DNA of 64,000 bases from Paracoccus sp. M683 (GTDB lineage Bacteria; Pseudomonadota; Alphaproteobacteria; Rhodobacterales; Rhodobacteraceae): positions 62,001 to 126,000 of the forward strand of contig NZ_VKDF01000007.1 of assembly GCF_007096355.1 (NCBI RefSeq), read 5' to 3'. The notes beneath the pieces were generated by a model. That model saw only the letters and a list, made by a program, of their open reading frames with translations, ran no database searches and was not told the origin of the DNA. The stretch's first letter is position 1. Each line of letters opens with the position of its first letter. The translations under genes were made by a program, and so were the position numbers. Shown here piece by piece: positions 8,176-17,599 of the stretch.

Positions 8176-9633
8176 TCAAACCCTCAGCAAGGTGTTCATC
8201 ATTTCGTCAATCGCCTGGATGACCCGAGCGTTGGCCGCATAGGCCTGTTCGTACTGCAACAGACGCTGCATCTCGGTATCCGTGTCGACACCGTCCGCCA
8301 TCAACCGTTCGGACAGGTTCGCAGCGCGCGTTCCGTGCAGCGTCGCGTCGGATTCGGCTGCCAATCTGCGGCTGGCCACCTGTGATTCAAGCTTGGCAGC
8401 AAAGCCCGACGCATCATACCTGCCCGATAGCGCCGATGGTGGCCCGATTTCTTGGACAGTATTCAATGCAGATGAGAAACGCTCAAGCAGGCTGCCATCC
8501 CCAACTGGCCCCGGCGCGGCGGCGTTAATGCCACTGCGCATTCGCCACAGATCGCCGCCGCGATCAGGCTGGACTGCGGCATTGACAGATATCGTTCCGG
8601 CCAAGCCCAGCGCTGGCGGGGCCGATGCCGCCAATCCGGCGTCAGTGAATATACCTGGCTCACCCGGCGCAAGAGTTGGATCCACCGCGGGATCCGCAAA
8701 TCGCTGGTAAAGATCCAGAGCCATCGCATCCAGTTCTGACTGGACCTGCGGTGCATGCGTATCGCGGACCGCAAAGGCCGCGGCCAGTGTACCGCCCTGA
8801 AACAGGCGCAGACCCGATCCGCTGAGTTCGTCACCGTTGTAGATCAGACCGCCAACCGCCGGCATTCCAACATGCATATCCGGCGTGAACTGACCTGCGG
8901 CATTGAAAGCCAATTTGGTCGGCACCAACCCGTCAAGCAGCACCGCGCCCTCGGCAGTAAAGACCGATACGCGCCCTGCATCCCGCGGGATAATCTGCAA
9001 GGGCACGATCTCTGATAGCTGGTCGATGACGGCCTGGCGTTCATCGTGCAGCGCCGAAATATCCTGACCGGCCGAGCTTTGACCCGCGATCTGCTTGTTC
9101 AGATCAGCGATGCGACTCAACCCCTGTTGAAGGCTGTCAATCTGGACTGCAATCTGAAAATCAGCGTCCGATCTGGCACCCTGAACAATCTCGGATGCCT
9201 TGTTCAGCCGGTTGGCAAGCGTCTCGGCAGCCTCGACAACCTTGGCCAGGCGCAGATCCTCATCAGGGCGGGCTGACGCCGAAATCAATGCAGCCTCGAA
9301 CTGGGTCAGCGCCGTGCTGATCGCCGATCCATCGCCGGGAATACCGACGGCATCCTCGACCTTGTTGAAAAAGGCTGCCAGATCCTCGCTGCCACCCCGG
9401 GCAGCGTAGGACAGCCGCGCCTCGGCAAGAAGCGCCGTATTGACCACCCGGCTGACGCCATCAATGCGGACGCCTCCTGATTGACCGCCCAGCGTTTGCG
9501 CGGACAACGACATCTCGCGCCGTGCGTAGCCGGGCGTCAGGACGTTGGCGATATTTGCCGCGACCGTCTCGGTCCCGCGTGAGGTCGCGGTAAGGCCGGA
9601 CACCGCGTTCGAAAGGGCTTTCGCCATACTCAT
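8176..9633 (-). CDS. flgK: Flagellar hook-associated protein 1 (FlgK)
   Basis: 485 residues. The N-terminus has the rod/hook-protein motif LSNAVSGLTATSRGTETVAA followed by NIANVLTPGYARRE, and the C-terminus ends YAANARVIQAIDEMMNTLL, both needed for assembly through coiled-coil packing. FlgK is the first hook-filament junction protein. The start ATG at 9633 has GGGAGA upstream at good spacing; a second ATG two codons later is less well placed. The gene follows flgE by 38 bases and abuts flgL, in the usual flgE-K-L order. Confidence 0.94.
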   Translation of the reverse strand: MSMAKALSNAVSGLTATSRGTETVAANIANVLTPGYARREMSLSAQTLGGQSGGVRIDGVSRVVNTALLAEARLSYAARGGSEDLAAFFNKVEDAVGIPGDGSAISTALTQFEAALISASARPDEDLRLAKVVEAAETLANRLNKASEIVQGARSDADFQIAVQIDSLQQGLSRIADLNKQIAGQSSAGQDISALHDERQAVIDQLSEIVPLQIIPRDAGRVSVFTAEGAVLLDGLVPTKLAFNAAGQFTPDMHVGMPAVGGLIYNGDELSGSGLRLFQGGTLAAAFAVRDTHAPQVQSELDAMALDLYQRFADPAVDPTLAPGEPGIFTDAGLAASAPPALGLAGTISVNAAVQPDRGGDLWRMRSGINAAAPGPVGDGSLLERFSSALNTVQEIGPPSALSGRYDASGFAAKLESQVASRRLAAESDATLHGTRAANLSERLMADGVDTDTEMQRLLQYEQAYAANARVIQAIDEMMNTLLRV

Positions 9634-9671
9634 GATCGAATCTCCCGGACTGGCGGCTGATCAGTGTTGGA

Positions 9672-10988
9672 TCAGCGCTTGATACTGGTGGTCTCTTGCA
9701 GCATTTCGTCGACGGTCTGGACGACCTTGGCGTTTGACGAGTAGGCGCGCTGCGTCTGGATCAGATCGGTCAGTTCTGCAGCAACGTCAGTCGTAGACGA
9801 TTCCAGCGCATAGCCGACCACCGACCCCGTGGGCCCGTCGCCCGCGTCCCACAAGAAGAACGAACCCGAGGTCGGCGAAACCATATAGGTCTGTGAATCC
9901 AGTGACATCAGACCGTTCGGGTTGGGGACGTCGACCAGTGGAACCTGATACAGCGTTTTGATGAAGCCGGTATCATAGGTGGCCCGGACAAAGCCGTTTT
10001 CATCAATCTCGACACTGGTCAGATTGCCCACTGGCGATCCGTTCTTGGTGATATTGGTCGGCGAGAAACTGGACGACAACTGCTTTAGCTTGCTGATACC
10101 ACCCGGCACACCGATTTCCAGCGCCAGCGGACCGCCAGCCAGGTTCAGCATGATGTCGCCAGTCGCCGGATCGAAGGGATCGCCGGCCAATGTCGTGACC
10201 GAGACGATATTGCCACCAGAGGCATGGGTATCATCGAAAGTGATCTGATACTGGCCCAGCGGGTTCAAGGCCGGATCGGTCGCTGAATCGCGGATTTCGA
10301 GCGTCCAGGTGTTTGACCTGCCATTCGCACCCGAAACATCAGGCGTGAAGGTGACATTCAGCGATTCAGAAGCGCCAAGATTGTCGAAATATTCGACCTG
10401 AAGGCTGAGCGGATCACCCGGTTCACCGGCGACCGTATCCTGTGCAGGCAGGTTGACGCCCAAGGAAATCTCGGTCGTCGGATCGCCTGAATTCTGGTTG
10501 GTCTCGATCTGGATCGGCACCAATCCAACCGTGGTATCGCGGGTCATCACCGGAATCGAGCCGTCCGAACGTGCCGGCCACCCCAGCAGGACCAAACCGG
10601 AATCGGTGCGCAGTATACCCGAGGAATCGGTGCGGAACGAGCCGGTGCGCGTCATAATCATGGGCTGATCCGAGAAACCGTTATCCAGATCGACCGCCGT
10701 GGTGACAGGCAACATGCCACGTCCTGAAATCGCGATATCCATGGCATTGGATGTGGTGATCAACGCCCCATCCTGGTCGATGATCCGGCGCGAGGCAGCC
10801 TGCACGCCGCCCGCCGAATAGACCCCGGAATTGCGGCTTTGATTCAGAACGATTGAATCAAAACTCGTCTCGACCCGCTTATATCCATAAGTGCCCGAAT
10901 TCGCGATATTGTCCGAGATTGTTGCAAGCTTGGTCGAATTCGCTGCCAGTCCTGAAACACTGGCATTGAGGGCGGAGGACATCGACAT
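9672..10988 (-). CDS. flgE: Flagellar hook protein FlgE
   Basis: 438 residues. Hook-family ends are present: SALNASVSGLAANSTKLATI with NIANSGTYGYKR at the start, and QRAYSSNAKVVQTVDEMLQE at the end. The central part is beta-rich with repeated Gly/Asn/Thr segments, as in hook domains D1-D2. FlgE polymerises into the flexible hook outside the cell. I take the ATG at 10988 because AAGGA lies nine bases before it; the frame is open 15 codons further upstream without a ribosome binding site. It follows motB by 85 bases on the same strand. Confidence 0.94.
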   Translation of the reverse strand: MSMSSALNASVSGLAANSTKLATISDNIANSGTYGYKRVETSFDSIVLNQSRNSGVYSAGGVQAASRRIIDQDGALITTSNAMDIAISGRGMLPVTTAVDLDNGFSDQPMIMTRTGSFRTDSSGILRTDSGLVLLGWPARSDGSIPVMTRDTTVGLVPIQIETNQNSGDPTTEISLGVNLPAQDTVAGEPGDPLSLQVEYFDNLGASESLNVTFTPDVSGANGRSNTWTLEIRDSATDPALNPLGQYQITFDDTHASGGNIVSVTTLAGDPFDPATGDIMLNLAGGPLALEIGVPGGISKLKQLSSSFSPTNITKNGSPVGNLTSVEIDENGFVRATYDTGFIKTLYQVPLVDVPNPNGLMSLDSQTYMVSPTSGSFFLWDAGDGPTGSVVGYALESSTTDVAAELTDLIQTQRAYSSNAKVVQTVDEMLQETTSIKR

Positions 10989-11073
10989 GGATAGTGATCC
11001 TTGTATGACTTTCTGGATCAGACCATTGCGCAAAGACTTTAAGATTCGCCTAATCGCGCCATGCCCATTTCGC

Positions 11074-11838
11074 CTATCTCAATAAAATCAGCTCGATTCG
11101 GTTGTTCTCGGGCGCCATCGGATTGGCGCTGCGGTTGCGACGATCTGCATAGCCCGTCACACGCTGGACACGGGACGCATCGAGATTCGTCTTTTCCAGC
11201 AGCTCGCGCAGGGCATGGGCGCGCGAATCGGACAAGGCCCAGACGGGCGAATTGACCAGCGCTTCTGGATAGGACCGCACATGACCGGCAATCGCGATGT
11301 CATTTCGCAGGCCCGACAGCGCCCCCCCGACAATCACGGCCAGATCGCGCAATACCGGGCGGGGTTGGGCGCTGTCATCGACGAAAAGAGGCTCGGATGT
11401 CAGGTCAGTCAGTTCGATGACCAGCCCTTCATCCGTCATCCGGGTCACCACATGCTTCAGCAGATTCTGCATCTGCATCGATTCCGCGCCCAGCCCGTTC
11501 AGATGATCCTGCACCTGGCGGGCAACCGCGTCATATTCCGATGCGCGCGCCATATCCGCCAGCGTGGCTTCGACGCCCAGCCTTACGCCTGCCTCGACCC
11601 CGTCACCCGTCGCGCCGGGCTGGCGTGTCACACTGGGACTGAAATAGTCGGCAAGCCCGGTGCGCTGCTGCTCAGTCGTCGCGTTCAGCAGCCACATCAA
11701 CAGGAAGAATGCCATCATCGCTGTGACGAAATCGGCATAGGCGACCTTCCACGCGCCGCCATGATGCGCCGTGGCACCGGAATCCGGCGCCTGGCGCACG
11801 ATGATGCGTGCCTGCTGCGATTTGTCCTGCGCGGCCAT
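11074..11838 (-). CDS. motB: Flagellar motor stator protein MotB
   Basis: 254 residues. The short cytoplasmic N-terminus is followed by GGAWKVAYADFVTAMMAFFL, whose Asp36 is the proton- or ion-binding residue of the stator channel, then a single membrane helix and the plug region. The periplasmic part is OmpA-like and ends with SDSRAHALRELLE and a GYADRRNRSANP stretch that binds peptidoglycan. ATG at 11838 is preferred over an upstream ATG because the family begins just before the membrane helix. MotA, the obligate partner, is not in the window. The gene leads the flagellar block and is 109 bases from the next operon. Confidence 0.93.
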   Translation of the reverse strand: MAAQDKSQQARIIVRQAPDSGATAHHGGAWKVAYADFVTAMMAFFLLMWLLNATTEQQRTGLADYFSPSVTRQPGATGDGVEAGVRLGVEATLADMARASEYDAVARQVQDHLNGLGAESMQMQNLLKHVVTRMTDEGLVIELTDLTSEPLFVDDSAQPRPVLRDLAVIVGGALSGLRNDIAIAGHVRSYPEALVNSPVWALSDSRAHALRELLEKTNLDASRVQRVTGYADRRNRSANPMAPENNRIELILLR

Positions 11839-11947
11839 GGCCACCCCCGGTTCCTTAACACCCGGAAAGCAGCATTCCCCCAAAGGCCCCGCAGAACAAG
11901 TTAACGGCTCAAATGCATCCTATTTCGGGCTACAGACCGCGATCGCC

Positions 11948-13168
11948 CTAGTCATAGCTGCGGCGATCCTCGATGACCTTGCCGTCATTGGGCAGACTGC
12001 CGCGCGGCACGATCTGGATCTGGCCCTTCAGCTTCAGCGTCTCCGAGACCGAGCCCGCATAATCATCCGCAGCCCCCCCCTCGGCCTCTAGCTGGACAGT
12101 CATGACGTCCATCTCACCGTCGCGATCGGCGATGACGCGGGCGCGGGCGATCTCGGGGTGGCGCGCGACGAGGGCCGCAACCTGTTCGGGGCGGACGAAC
12201 ATGCCCTTGATCTTGGTGGTCTGGTCCGCGCGCCCCATCCAGCCCTTGATGCGCATGTTGGTGCGGCCGCAGGGGCTGATGCCCGGAAGAACGGCGGAAA
12301 GATCGCCGGTGGCAAAGCGGATCAGCGGATAGTCGGGATTCAGCGTGGTCACGACCACCTCGCCCACTTCGCCATCTGGGACCGGATCCCCCGTGCCGGG
12401 GCGGACGATTTCCACGATTACGCCCTCATCCACGACCATCCCGTCCATCGCATCGGTTTCAAAGGCGATATTGCCCAGGTCGGCCGTGGCATAACATTGC
12501 AGCGTGGCAATGCCCCGATCCGCGTAAAGGGCGCGCAGGGATGGAAACAGCGCCCCGCCACCAACCACAGCGCGGCGCAGGGACAGCCGTTCACCCATCT
12601 GGTCGGCCTTTTCCAGGATCACGTTCAGAAAGTCGGGCGTGCCGGCATAGACGGTCGTGCCGATATCGACGGCGGCGCGGACCTGCATTTCGGTCTGGCC
12701 CGTCCCGGCCGGCAATACGGCCGCATCGACGGCACGGGCACCGGATTCGAACATCATCCCCGCAGGCGTCAGGTGATAGGCAAAGCAGTTCTGCATGATA
12801 TCGCCGCGCCCCACGCCAGCCGCATGCAGAAAACGGCCAAGCCGCCACCAGTCGCCGGCCTTGCGGCCAGGTTCATAGATCGGACCGGGGGATTGGAAGA
12901 TATGGTCGAACTCGGCGGCAAGGCGGGTGGTAAAGCCGCCAAAGGGAGGGGTCTTTTTCTGTGCCTCGGACAGTTCAGACTTGCGGATTACGGGCAGGCT
13001 GGACAGCGCCGCGCGTGTCGTTACGCCGGCTGGATCCACCTCGCGCAGCAACCGGGCCAGGGCAGGCGCCGTTCGGGCGCGGGCGATGGCCGCAGGCAGA
13101 ATTTCGGCCAGCGCGGCCTCGCGTTCTTCGGGGTCGCGGATTTCCAGATCGTCGTAATAGCCGGCCAT
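11948..13168 (-). CDS. PaaK-like AMP-forming CoA ligase
   Basis: 406 residues, similar in size to phenylacetate-CoA ligases. Visible landmarks: SLPVIRKSEL near the N-terminus, the substrate-pocket region GDIMQNCFAYHLTPAG, the acyl-adenylate region VVGGGALFPSLRALYADR, and the C-terminal motifs NPDYPLIRFATGDLSAV and GRADQTTKIKGMFVRP that bind the adenylate. It should activate a carboxylic acid to its CoA thioester with ATP. It is the last gene of an operon with a LivFGHM-type importer and a second ligase at 18410, so the two enzymes may act on the imported acid or on alternative substrates. ATG at 13168 follows AGGA by six bases. Confidence 0.82.
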   Translation of the reverse strand: MAGYYDDLEIRDPEEREAALAEILPAAIARARTAPALARLLREVDPAGVTTRAALSSLPVIRKSELSEAQKKTPPFGGFTTRLAAEFDHIFQSPGPIYEPGRKAGDWWRLGRFLHAAGVGRGDIMQNCFAYHLTPAGMMFESGARAVDAAVLPAGTGQTEMQVRAAVDIGTTVYAGTPDFLNVILEKADQMGERLSLRRAVVGGGALFPSLRALYADRGIATLQCYATADLGNIAFETDAMDGMVVDEGVIVEIVRPGTGDPVPDGEVGEVVVTTLNPDYPLIRFATGDLSAVLPGISPCGRTNMRIKGWMGRADQTTKIKGMFVRPEQVAALVARHPEIARARVIADRDGEMDVMTVQLEAEGGAADDYAGSVSETLKLKGQIQIVPRGSLPNDGKVIEDRRSYD

Positions 13169-13210
13169 GGGCAATCCTGTAGGCTCAAGGGTGAAATGAT
13201 GCGACGGCGT

Positions 13211-14032
13211 TCAGGCCAACCAGCGCTTGCGGCGGCGATAACTGCGCACGTCACGAAAGCTTTTGCGGCCCTCGTCCGACATGCCAAGGTAGAATTCCTT
13301 CACATCGGGGTTCTCGCGCAGCGACGCCGCCGGGCCGTCCATCACGACCCGCCCACTTTCCAGAATATAGCCGTAATGGGCAAAGCGCAGCGCGACGTTG
13401 GTGTTCTGCTCGGCCAGAAGGAAGGTCACACCCTCGCCCTCGTTCACGGCCTTCACGATGTCGAAGATCTGTTCCACCAACTGCGGAGCAAGGCCCATGC
13501 TGGGTTCATCCAGAAGGATCGTCTCGGGGCGGCTCATCAGGGCGCGGCCGATGGCGACCATCTGCTGTTCTCCGCCCGAGGTATAGCCCGCCTGCGACTT
13601 GCGCCGCTCTTTCAGGCGCGGGAAGTAATCATAGACCATTTCAAGGTCGCGCCTGACCGCCCCGCCGCCGTCGCTGCGGGTATAGGCGCCGGTCATCAGA
13701 TTTTCCTCGACCGTCAGATGTTCGAAACAATGGCGCCCCTCCATCACCTGAATGACGCCCTTCTTGACCAAAGCGGCCGGGTTCAGGTCCGAAATCCGCT
13801 CGCCGCGATAGGTGATGCTGCCCTTCGTCACCTCGCCGCGTTCGCTGGCCAAGAGGTTGGAGATTGCCTTCAGCGTGGTGGTCTTGCCAGCGCCGTTGCC
13901 ACCCAGAAGCGCGGTGATCCCGCCTTTGGGCACCGACAGGCTGACGCCCTTCAGAACGAGGATCACATGGTTATAGATCACCTCGATATTGTTCACTTCC
14001 AGCAGCGTTTCGCTGTTCTCGGCGTCTAACAT
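13211..14032 (-). CDS. livF: Branched-chain-type ABC transporter ATP-binding protein (LivF-like)
   Basis: 273 residues. Walker A is GGNGAGKTTT, the ABC signature appears as TSGGEQQMVAIGRAL, and Walker B is ETILLDEPSMGLAP with the His-switch region degenerate (LLAEQN). The LAEQN ending of this block and the short length are typical of LivF rather than LivG. The last 35 residues are an unusual Arg/Lys-rich extension (SYRRRKRWLA at the end). It energises the importer formed by the LivH and LivM homologues nearby. The gene follows the binding-protein gene, separated from it by a strong hairpin, and precedes the PaaK-like ligase by 42 bases. Confidence 0.88.
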   Translation of the reverse strand: MLDAENSETLLEVNNIEVIYNHVILVLKGVSLSVPKGGITALLGGNGAGKTTTLKAISNLLASERGEVTKGSITYRGERISDLNPAALVKKGVIQVMEGRHCFEHLTVEENLMTGAYTRSDGGGAVRRDLEMVYDYFPRLKERRKSQAGYTSGGEQQMVAIGRALMSRPETILLDEPSMGLAPQLVEQIFDIVKAVNEGEGVTFLLAEQNTNVALRFAHYGYILESGRVVMDGPAASLRENPDVKEFYLGMSDEGRKSFRDVRSYRRRKRWLA

Positions 14033-14057
14033 GGCTGTTCCTCGGGATAGAGAATGC

Positions 14058-14082
14058 CCCGGCGGCGGATGGCGCCGCCGGG
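14058..14082 (-). promoter_or_regulatory. Intercistronic hairpin between binding protein and livF
   Basis: A perfect nine-base-pair stem (CCCGGCGGC / GCCGCCGGG) with a seven-base loop lies directly after the binding-protein stop codon and before livF. There is no T run in the direction of transcription, so it is not a simple terminator. Such structures after binding-protein genes are known to protect the upstream mRNA from 3' exonucleases and let the binding protein outnumber the membrane parts. Confidence 0.65.
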
Positions 14083-14091
14083 ACGTATTGA

Positions 14092-15378
14092 TCAACAGTC
14101 GCGCGGGGTGATCCCGGCTTCTGCGCCATAGGCCTCGCTGTCCTCAAGGATCAGCGGGTTCAAGATCTCCTGATCGGGTTCGGTGAACTCGGTAATCAGG
14201 TTCCATTGCCCGGCCTCGGCATCCCATTGCTGCATGCGGGCCATGCCGCTGCCGCCGTGGTTGTCGCAGCTCATCTTGATCTCGGGCCCAAAGTCGGGAA
14301 GGCCCAGTTCGGCCAGGCGCTCGGGCGTGATGTCAAGCTGCTCGAACCCGTCGCGCAACTGCGAGGCATTGATCGCCGAGGTGCCAGCGATTTCCTGTGC
14401 CTTGCGGATCGCCTCGGAAATCACCAGCGCCGCGTAAAGCCCGCGAGAATACAGAACCGAGCCGACATGCTGACCGTCTTGACTGGCCTTGCCCGCGTCG
14501 ATCACATGGGTCTTCAGATCGTCATAGACCGGGTAATCCATGCCGACGCCGTGAAAGGTCAGCGCCTTGTAGCCATTGGCGCCGGCGCCGACCGGGGTCA
14601 CGTCAACCTCCGAGCCCGACCACCAGATGCCGATGAAATTCTCCATCGGGAAGCGGATATTGGCGGCTTCTTGAATGGCGGCCTGGTTCATCACGCCCCA
14701 GCCATACATGATGACATAGTCGGGCTTGTCGCGGCGAATCTGCAACCACTGGCTTTTCTGTTCCTGACCCGGCGCATCAACCGGAATTTCTGTCAGGGTG
14801 AAACCGTGCTTGGCCGACAGATCCTGAAGCGTGCGGATCGGTTCCTTGCCAAAGGCGCTGTTGTGATAGACCAGCGCGATCTTCTTGCCGTTCAGATCGC
14901 CGCCATTCTCGTCCAGCAGATATTTGATCGCGACCGAAGCGCCGTCCCAATAGTTCGCCGGTGCGTTGAACACCCATTCGAACACCTTGCCGTTCTTGGC
15001 CGAGGTCCGGCCATAACCGGGCGTATACAGCGGGATCTTGTCCACGCTGACCTTCGGGATCAGCTGATAGGTGATACCGGTCGACAGCGGGTTATAGATC
15101 AGCGCGCCCGAACCCTTGGTGGATTCATAGCATTCCACACCCTTTTCGGTGTTATAGGCGGTTTCGCATTCCGGCACCTGGATCTTCTCGCCGCCAATTC
15201 CGCCATCGCGTTCGTTCAGCAGCGTGAAGTAATCGTTGAAGCCGTCGGCATATTGCGTGCCATTCGCGCCATAAGGGCCGGTGCGATAGGAAAGGTTCGG
15301 CACGACCAGATCCGCCAGTGCCGGCGCGGCGGCCATCAGGCCGGCGGCAACAAGGGCTGCAAATCTCAGTTTCGTCAT
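14092..15378 (-). CDS. ABC transporter periplasmic substrate-binding protein (branched-chain amino acid/aromatic type)
   Basis: 428 residues with a Sec signal peptide (MTKLRFAALVAAGLMAAAPA, cleavage after ALA). The body is a type I periplasmic-binding fold: LNERDGGIGGEKIQVPECET, LIPKVSVDKIPLYTPGYG and VYHNSAFGKEPIRTLQD are typical of the long LivJ/urea/aromatic-acid group. Two Cys pairs may form disulphides (residues about 72 and 82; one at the extreme C-terminus). It delivers the substrate to LivHMGF. Because the operon also encodes two acyl-CoA-forming ligases, a carboxylic acid such as an aromatic or branched acid is more likely than an amino acid, but this is inference. GGGAGGAG precedes the ATG. 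Confidence 0.87.
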   Translation of the reverse strand: MTKLRFAALVAAGLMAAAPALADLVVPNLSYRTGPYGANGTQYADGFNDYFTLLNERDGGIGGEKIQVPECETAYNTEKGVECYESTKGSGALIYNPLSTGITYQLIPKVSVDKIPLYTPGYGRTSAKNGKVFEWVFNAPANYWDGASVAIKYLLDENGGDLNGKKIALVYHNSAFGKEPIRTLQDLSAKHGFTLTEIPVDAPGQEQKSQWLQIRRDKPDYVIMYGWGVMNQAAIQEAANIRFPMENFIGIWWSGSEVDVTPVGAGANGYKALTFHGVGMDYPVYDDLKTHVIDAGKASQDGQHVGSVLYSRGLYAALVISEAIRKAQEIAGTSAINASQLRDGFEQLDITPERLAELGLPDFGPEIKMSCDNHGGSGMARMQQWDAEAGQWNLITEFTEPDQEILNPLILEDSEAYGAEAGITPRDC

Positions 15379-15430
15379 ACGGGGTCTCCTCCCAGGATGT
15401 TGAATGCCGGTTGCCCGGTTCTTTCGGTAT

Positions 15431-16507
15431 TCAGTGCGGGAATGGCCAAAGCCGCAGCTTTTCCTTGGTCAGCGCCCAAAGACGCGCCAGGCCATGCGGT
15501 TCGACGATCAGGAAAAGGACGATCAGCGCCCCCACGATCATCAATTCGATATGGGCGGCCAGATCGGTGGGCCAGCCCAATTGCCCGACCAGAAGGTTTT
15601 TCAACAGAACCGGCAACAGCACCATGAACGCGGCGCCCGCAAAGCTGCCGAAAATGCTGCCCAGCCCGCCGATGATGATCATGAACAGGACAAGGAAGCT
15701 CTTGTTGATCCCAAAGGCCTCGCCGACCTCTGCTGCGCCCAGATAGACCGAGAACAGCAGGGCGCCGGCGATGCCGACGAAGAAGGATGAAGCGGCAAAG
15801 GCGGACAGCTTGGCGGTCAGCGGGTTCACACCGATGATTTCGGCTGCGATGTCCATATCGCGGATCGCCATCCATTTGCGGCCCGATGTGCCACGCGTCA
15901 GGTTCCGTGCAACCCAGGCCAGGACCAAGACGAAGGCCAGGCAGATCAGGTATTTCGCCGGCGCGCTGGTGGCCGGGCCGGTCACCGCATGCCCCAGCAC
16001 CGTGCGCGTGGGCGCCGTGATCTGACCCGAGGCCGAATAGTTGTAGAACCACGGCACCTTGTTGAACAGCCAGACCAGAAAGAACTGCGCCGCCAGCGTG
16101 GCCACCGCCAGATAGAAGCCCTTGATCCGCAGGCTGGGCAGGCCGAACAGCATGCCCACGATGGCGGTGATACCGCCGGCCAGCAGGATATGGATGACGA
16201 TGCTGATATCGGGAAAGGCCGTCATCAGCTTGTAGACCGCATAGGCCCCCACGGCCATGAATCCGCCTGTCCCCAGACTGACCTGCCCGGCATAGCCCGT
16301 CAGGATGTTCAGCCCCAAAGCCGCGATTGCATAGATCAGGAAGGGTACGAAGACGGCATTGGCCCAATAGTCGTTTATCAGGAAAGGAACGACCAGAACC
16401 GCAACGGCCAACAGAATGTAATAGCCCCACCGGTCCAGCCGGATCGGGAAGGTCTGACCGTCCGCGCGATAGCCCGTCTTGAAATCGCCCGCCTCACGAT
16501 AAAGCAT
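15431..16507 (-). CDS. livM: Branched-chain-type ABC transporter permease (LivM-like)
   Basis: 358 residues with about nine hydrophobic segments. Family landmarks: AIAALGLNILTGYAGQVSLG with the following GGFMAVGAYAV near residue 90, and IIGGLGSIFGSFAGAAFMVL near residue 280, the coupling region facing the ATPases. It forms the inner-membrane channel with the LivH homologue. ATG at 16507 is preceded by AGGAG. It lies between the binding-protein gene (52 bases downstream) and livH, with a palindromic repeat element in the livH-livM gap. Confidence 0.9.
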   Translation of the reverse strand: MLYREAGDFKTGYRADGQTFPIRLDRWGYYILLAVAVLVVPFLINDYWANAVFVPFLIYAIAALGLNILTGYAGQVSLGTGGFMAVGAYAVYKLMTAFPDISIVIHILLAGGITAIVGMLFGLPSLRIKGFYLAVATLAAQFFLVWLFNKVPWFYNYSASGQITAPTRTVLGHAVTGPATSAPAKYLICLAFVLVLAWVARNLTRGTSGRKWMAIRDMDIAAEIIGVNPLTAKLSAFAASSFFVGIAGALLFSVYLGAAEVGEAFGINKSFLVLFMIIIGGLGSIFGSFAGAAFMVLLPVLLKNLLVGQLGWPTDLAAHIELMIVGALIVLFLIVEPHGLARLWALTKEKLRLWPFPH

Positions 16508-16549
16508 CCGCTGCTCCTGTCAGTTCCGTTGCACGAATGGGTATTTGAA

Positions 16550-16600
16550 CGAGAAAGAAGCCCTTCTTCTTCATCCAAATATCCCTGCCGGAGGCATCCA
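16550..16600 (-). repeat. REP-like palindromic element, copy B
   Basis: On the minus strand the core GGGATATTTGGATGAAG (around 16569-16585) is preceded by a GC-rich CCTCCGGCA arm. The core differs from the ATCAAAG form at a few bases, and the hairpin arm is shorter than in the copies at 21480 and 31332. It lies in the 105-base gap between livH and livM inside the operon. Confidence 0.5.
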
Positions 16601-16612
16601 CCCTGTCCATTC

Positions 16613-17599
16613 TCAGACCCTTTCGATGATGCGCTCGCCGAACAGGCCCTGCGGCCGGAAGACGAGGAACAGAAGTGCCAGCACATAGGCAAACCAGTTT
16701 TCGGTCGCGCCGCCGACCAGCGGCCCGATCCAGAATTCGAACAGTTTTTCACCCACACCGATGATCAGCCCGCCGACAATCGCGCCAGGGATCGAGGTGA
16801 AGCCACCCAGCATCAAGACCGGCAGCGCCTTCAGCGCGATCAGGGACAGGCTGAACTGCACCCCTGATTTGGTGCCCCACATGATGCCCGCGACCAGTGC
16901 GACGAAACCGGCGATGGACCAGACCATGACCCAGATGAAGCGCAGCGAAATGCCAACGGACAGCGCCGCCTGATGGTCATCGGCCACGGCCCGCATGGCC
17001 CGCCCCTGCTTGGTATATTGCGAAAAGGCAACCAGCGCGGCCACCAGGATCGCCGCGATGATCGACGCCCAGATATCCAGCCGGTCAATGAAGAAGCCAT
17101 AGCCGACCCACTCGGCCGTGACCGCCTCGACCGTGTCCGAGATGCCCTGCGGCAGGCCGACATCCAGTGTCTTGATGTCGGCGCCCCACATGACGTCGCC
17201 GAAACCTTCAAGAAAATAGGCCAGGCCGATCGTCGCCATGAACAGAATGATGGGTTCCTGCCCGACCAGATGCTGCAAGACCAGCTTTTCGATCAGGATG
17301 GCCAACAGCACCATCACCCCGGCAGTCAGGATGATCGCCAGCACCGATGGCACATTCCAGCCGAAATTCTCGACATGCGTGCCGAAGATCGCGTTGATCA
17401 GATGGACGAAGGGCACCTGCCCCTGCTGGATTCCCACCAGCGTCAGCGCGGCAAACAACGCCATCACGCCCTGCGCATAGTTGAACACGCCCGAGGCCTT
17501 GTAGATCAGCACGAAGCCCAGAGCGACCAGCGCATACATCACGCCCGTCATCAGCCCGTTCAGAAAAACCTCGGCCGAAAAGATCAGTTGGTCAATCAT
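16613..17599 (-). CDS. livH: Branched-chain-type ABC transporter permease (LivH-like)
   Basis: 328 residues, mostly hydrophobic with about eight membrane helices. The N-terminal VFLNGLMTGVMYALVALGFV and the YKASGVFNYAQGVMALF stretch are diagnostic for LivH-type permeases, and the late segment LMLGGFTSIPGAIVGGLIIG is the ATPase-coupling loop. It pairs with LivM. The start ATG lies inside the last eight bases of livG, so translation is coupled. Confidence 0.92.
   Translation of the reverse strand: MIDQLIFSAEVFLNGLMTGVMYALVALGFVLIYKASGVFNYAQGVMALFAALTLVGIQQGQVPFVHLINAIFGTHVENFGWNVPSVLAIILTAGVMVLLAILIEKLVLQHLVGQEPIILFMATIGLAYFLEGFGDVMWGADIKTLDVGLPQGISDTVEAVTAEWVGYGFFIDRLDIWASIIAAILVAALVAFSQYTKQGRAMRAVADDHQAALSVGISLRFIWVMVWSIAGFVALVAGIMWGTKSGVQFSLSLIALKALPVLMLGGFTSIPGAIVGGLIIGVGEKLFEFWIGPLVGGATENWFAYVLALLFLVFRPQGLFGERIIERV

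Noticed and set aside
12158..14029. A 623-codon plus-strand frame antisense to the PaaK-like ligase and livF
   Set aside because: High-GC antisense shadow: low-complexity Arg/Gly/His/Ala text, no ribosome binding site, no domain; both minus-strand genes are well supported.
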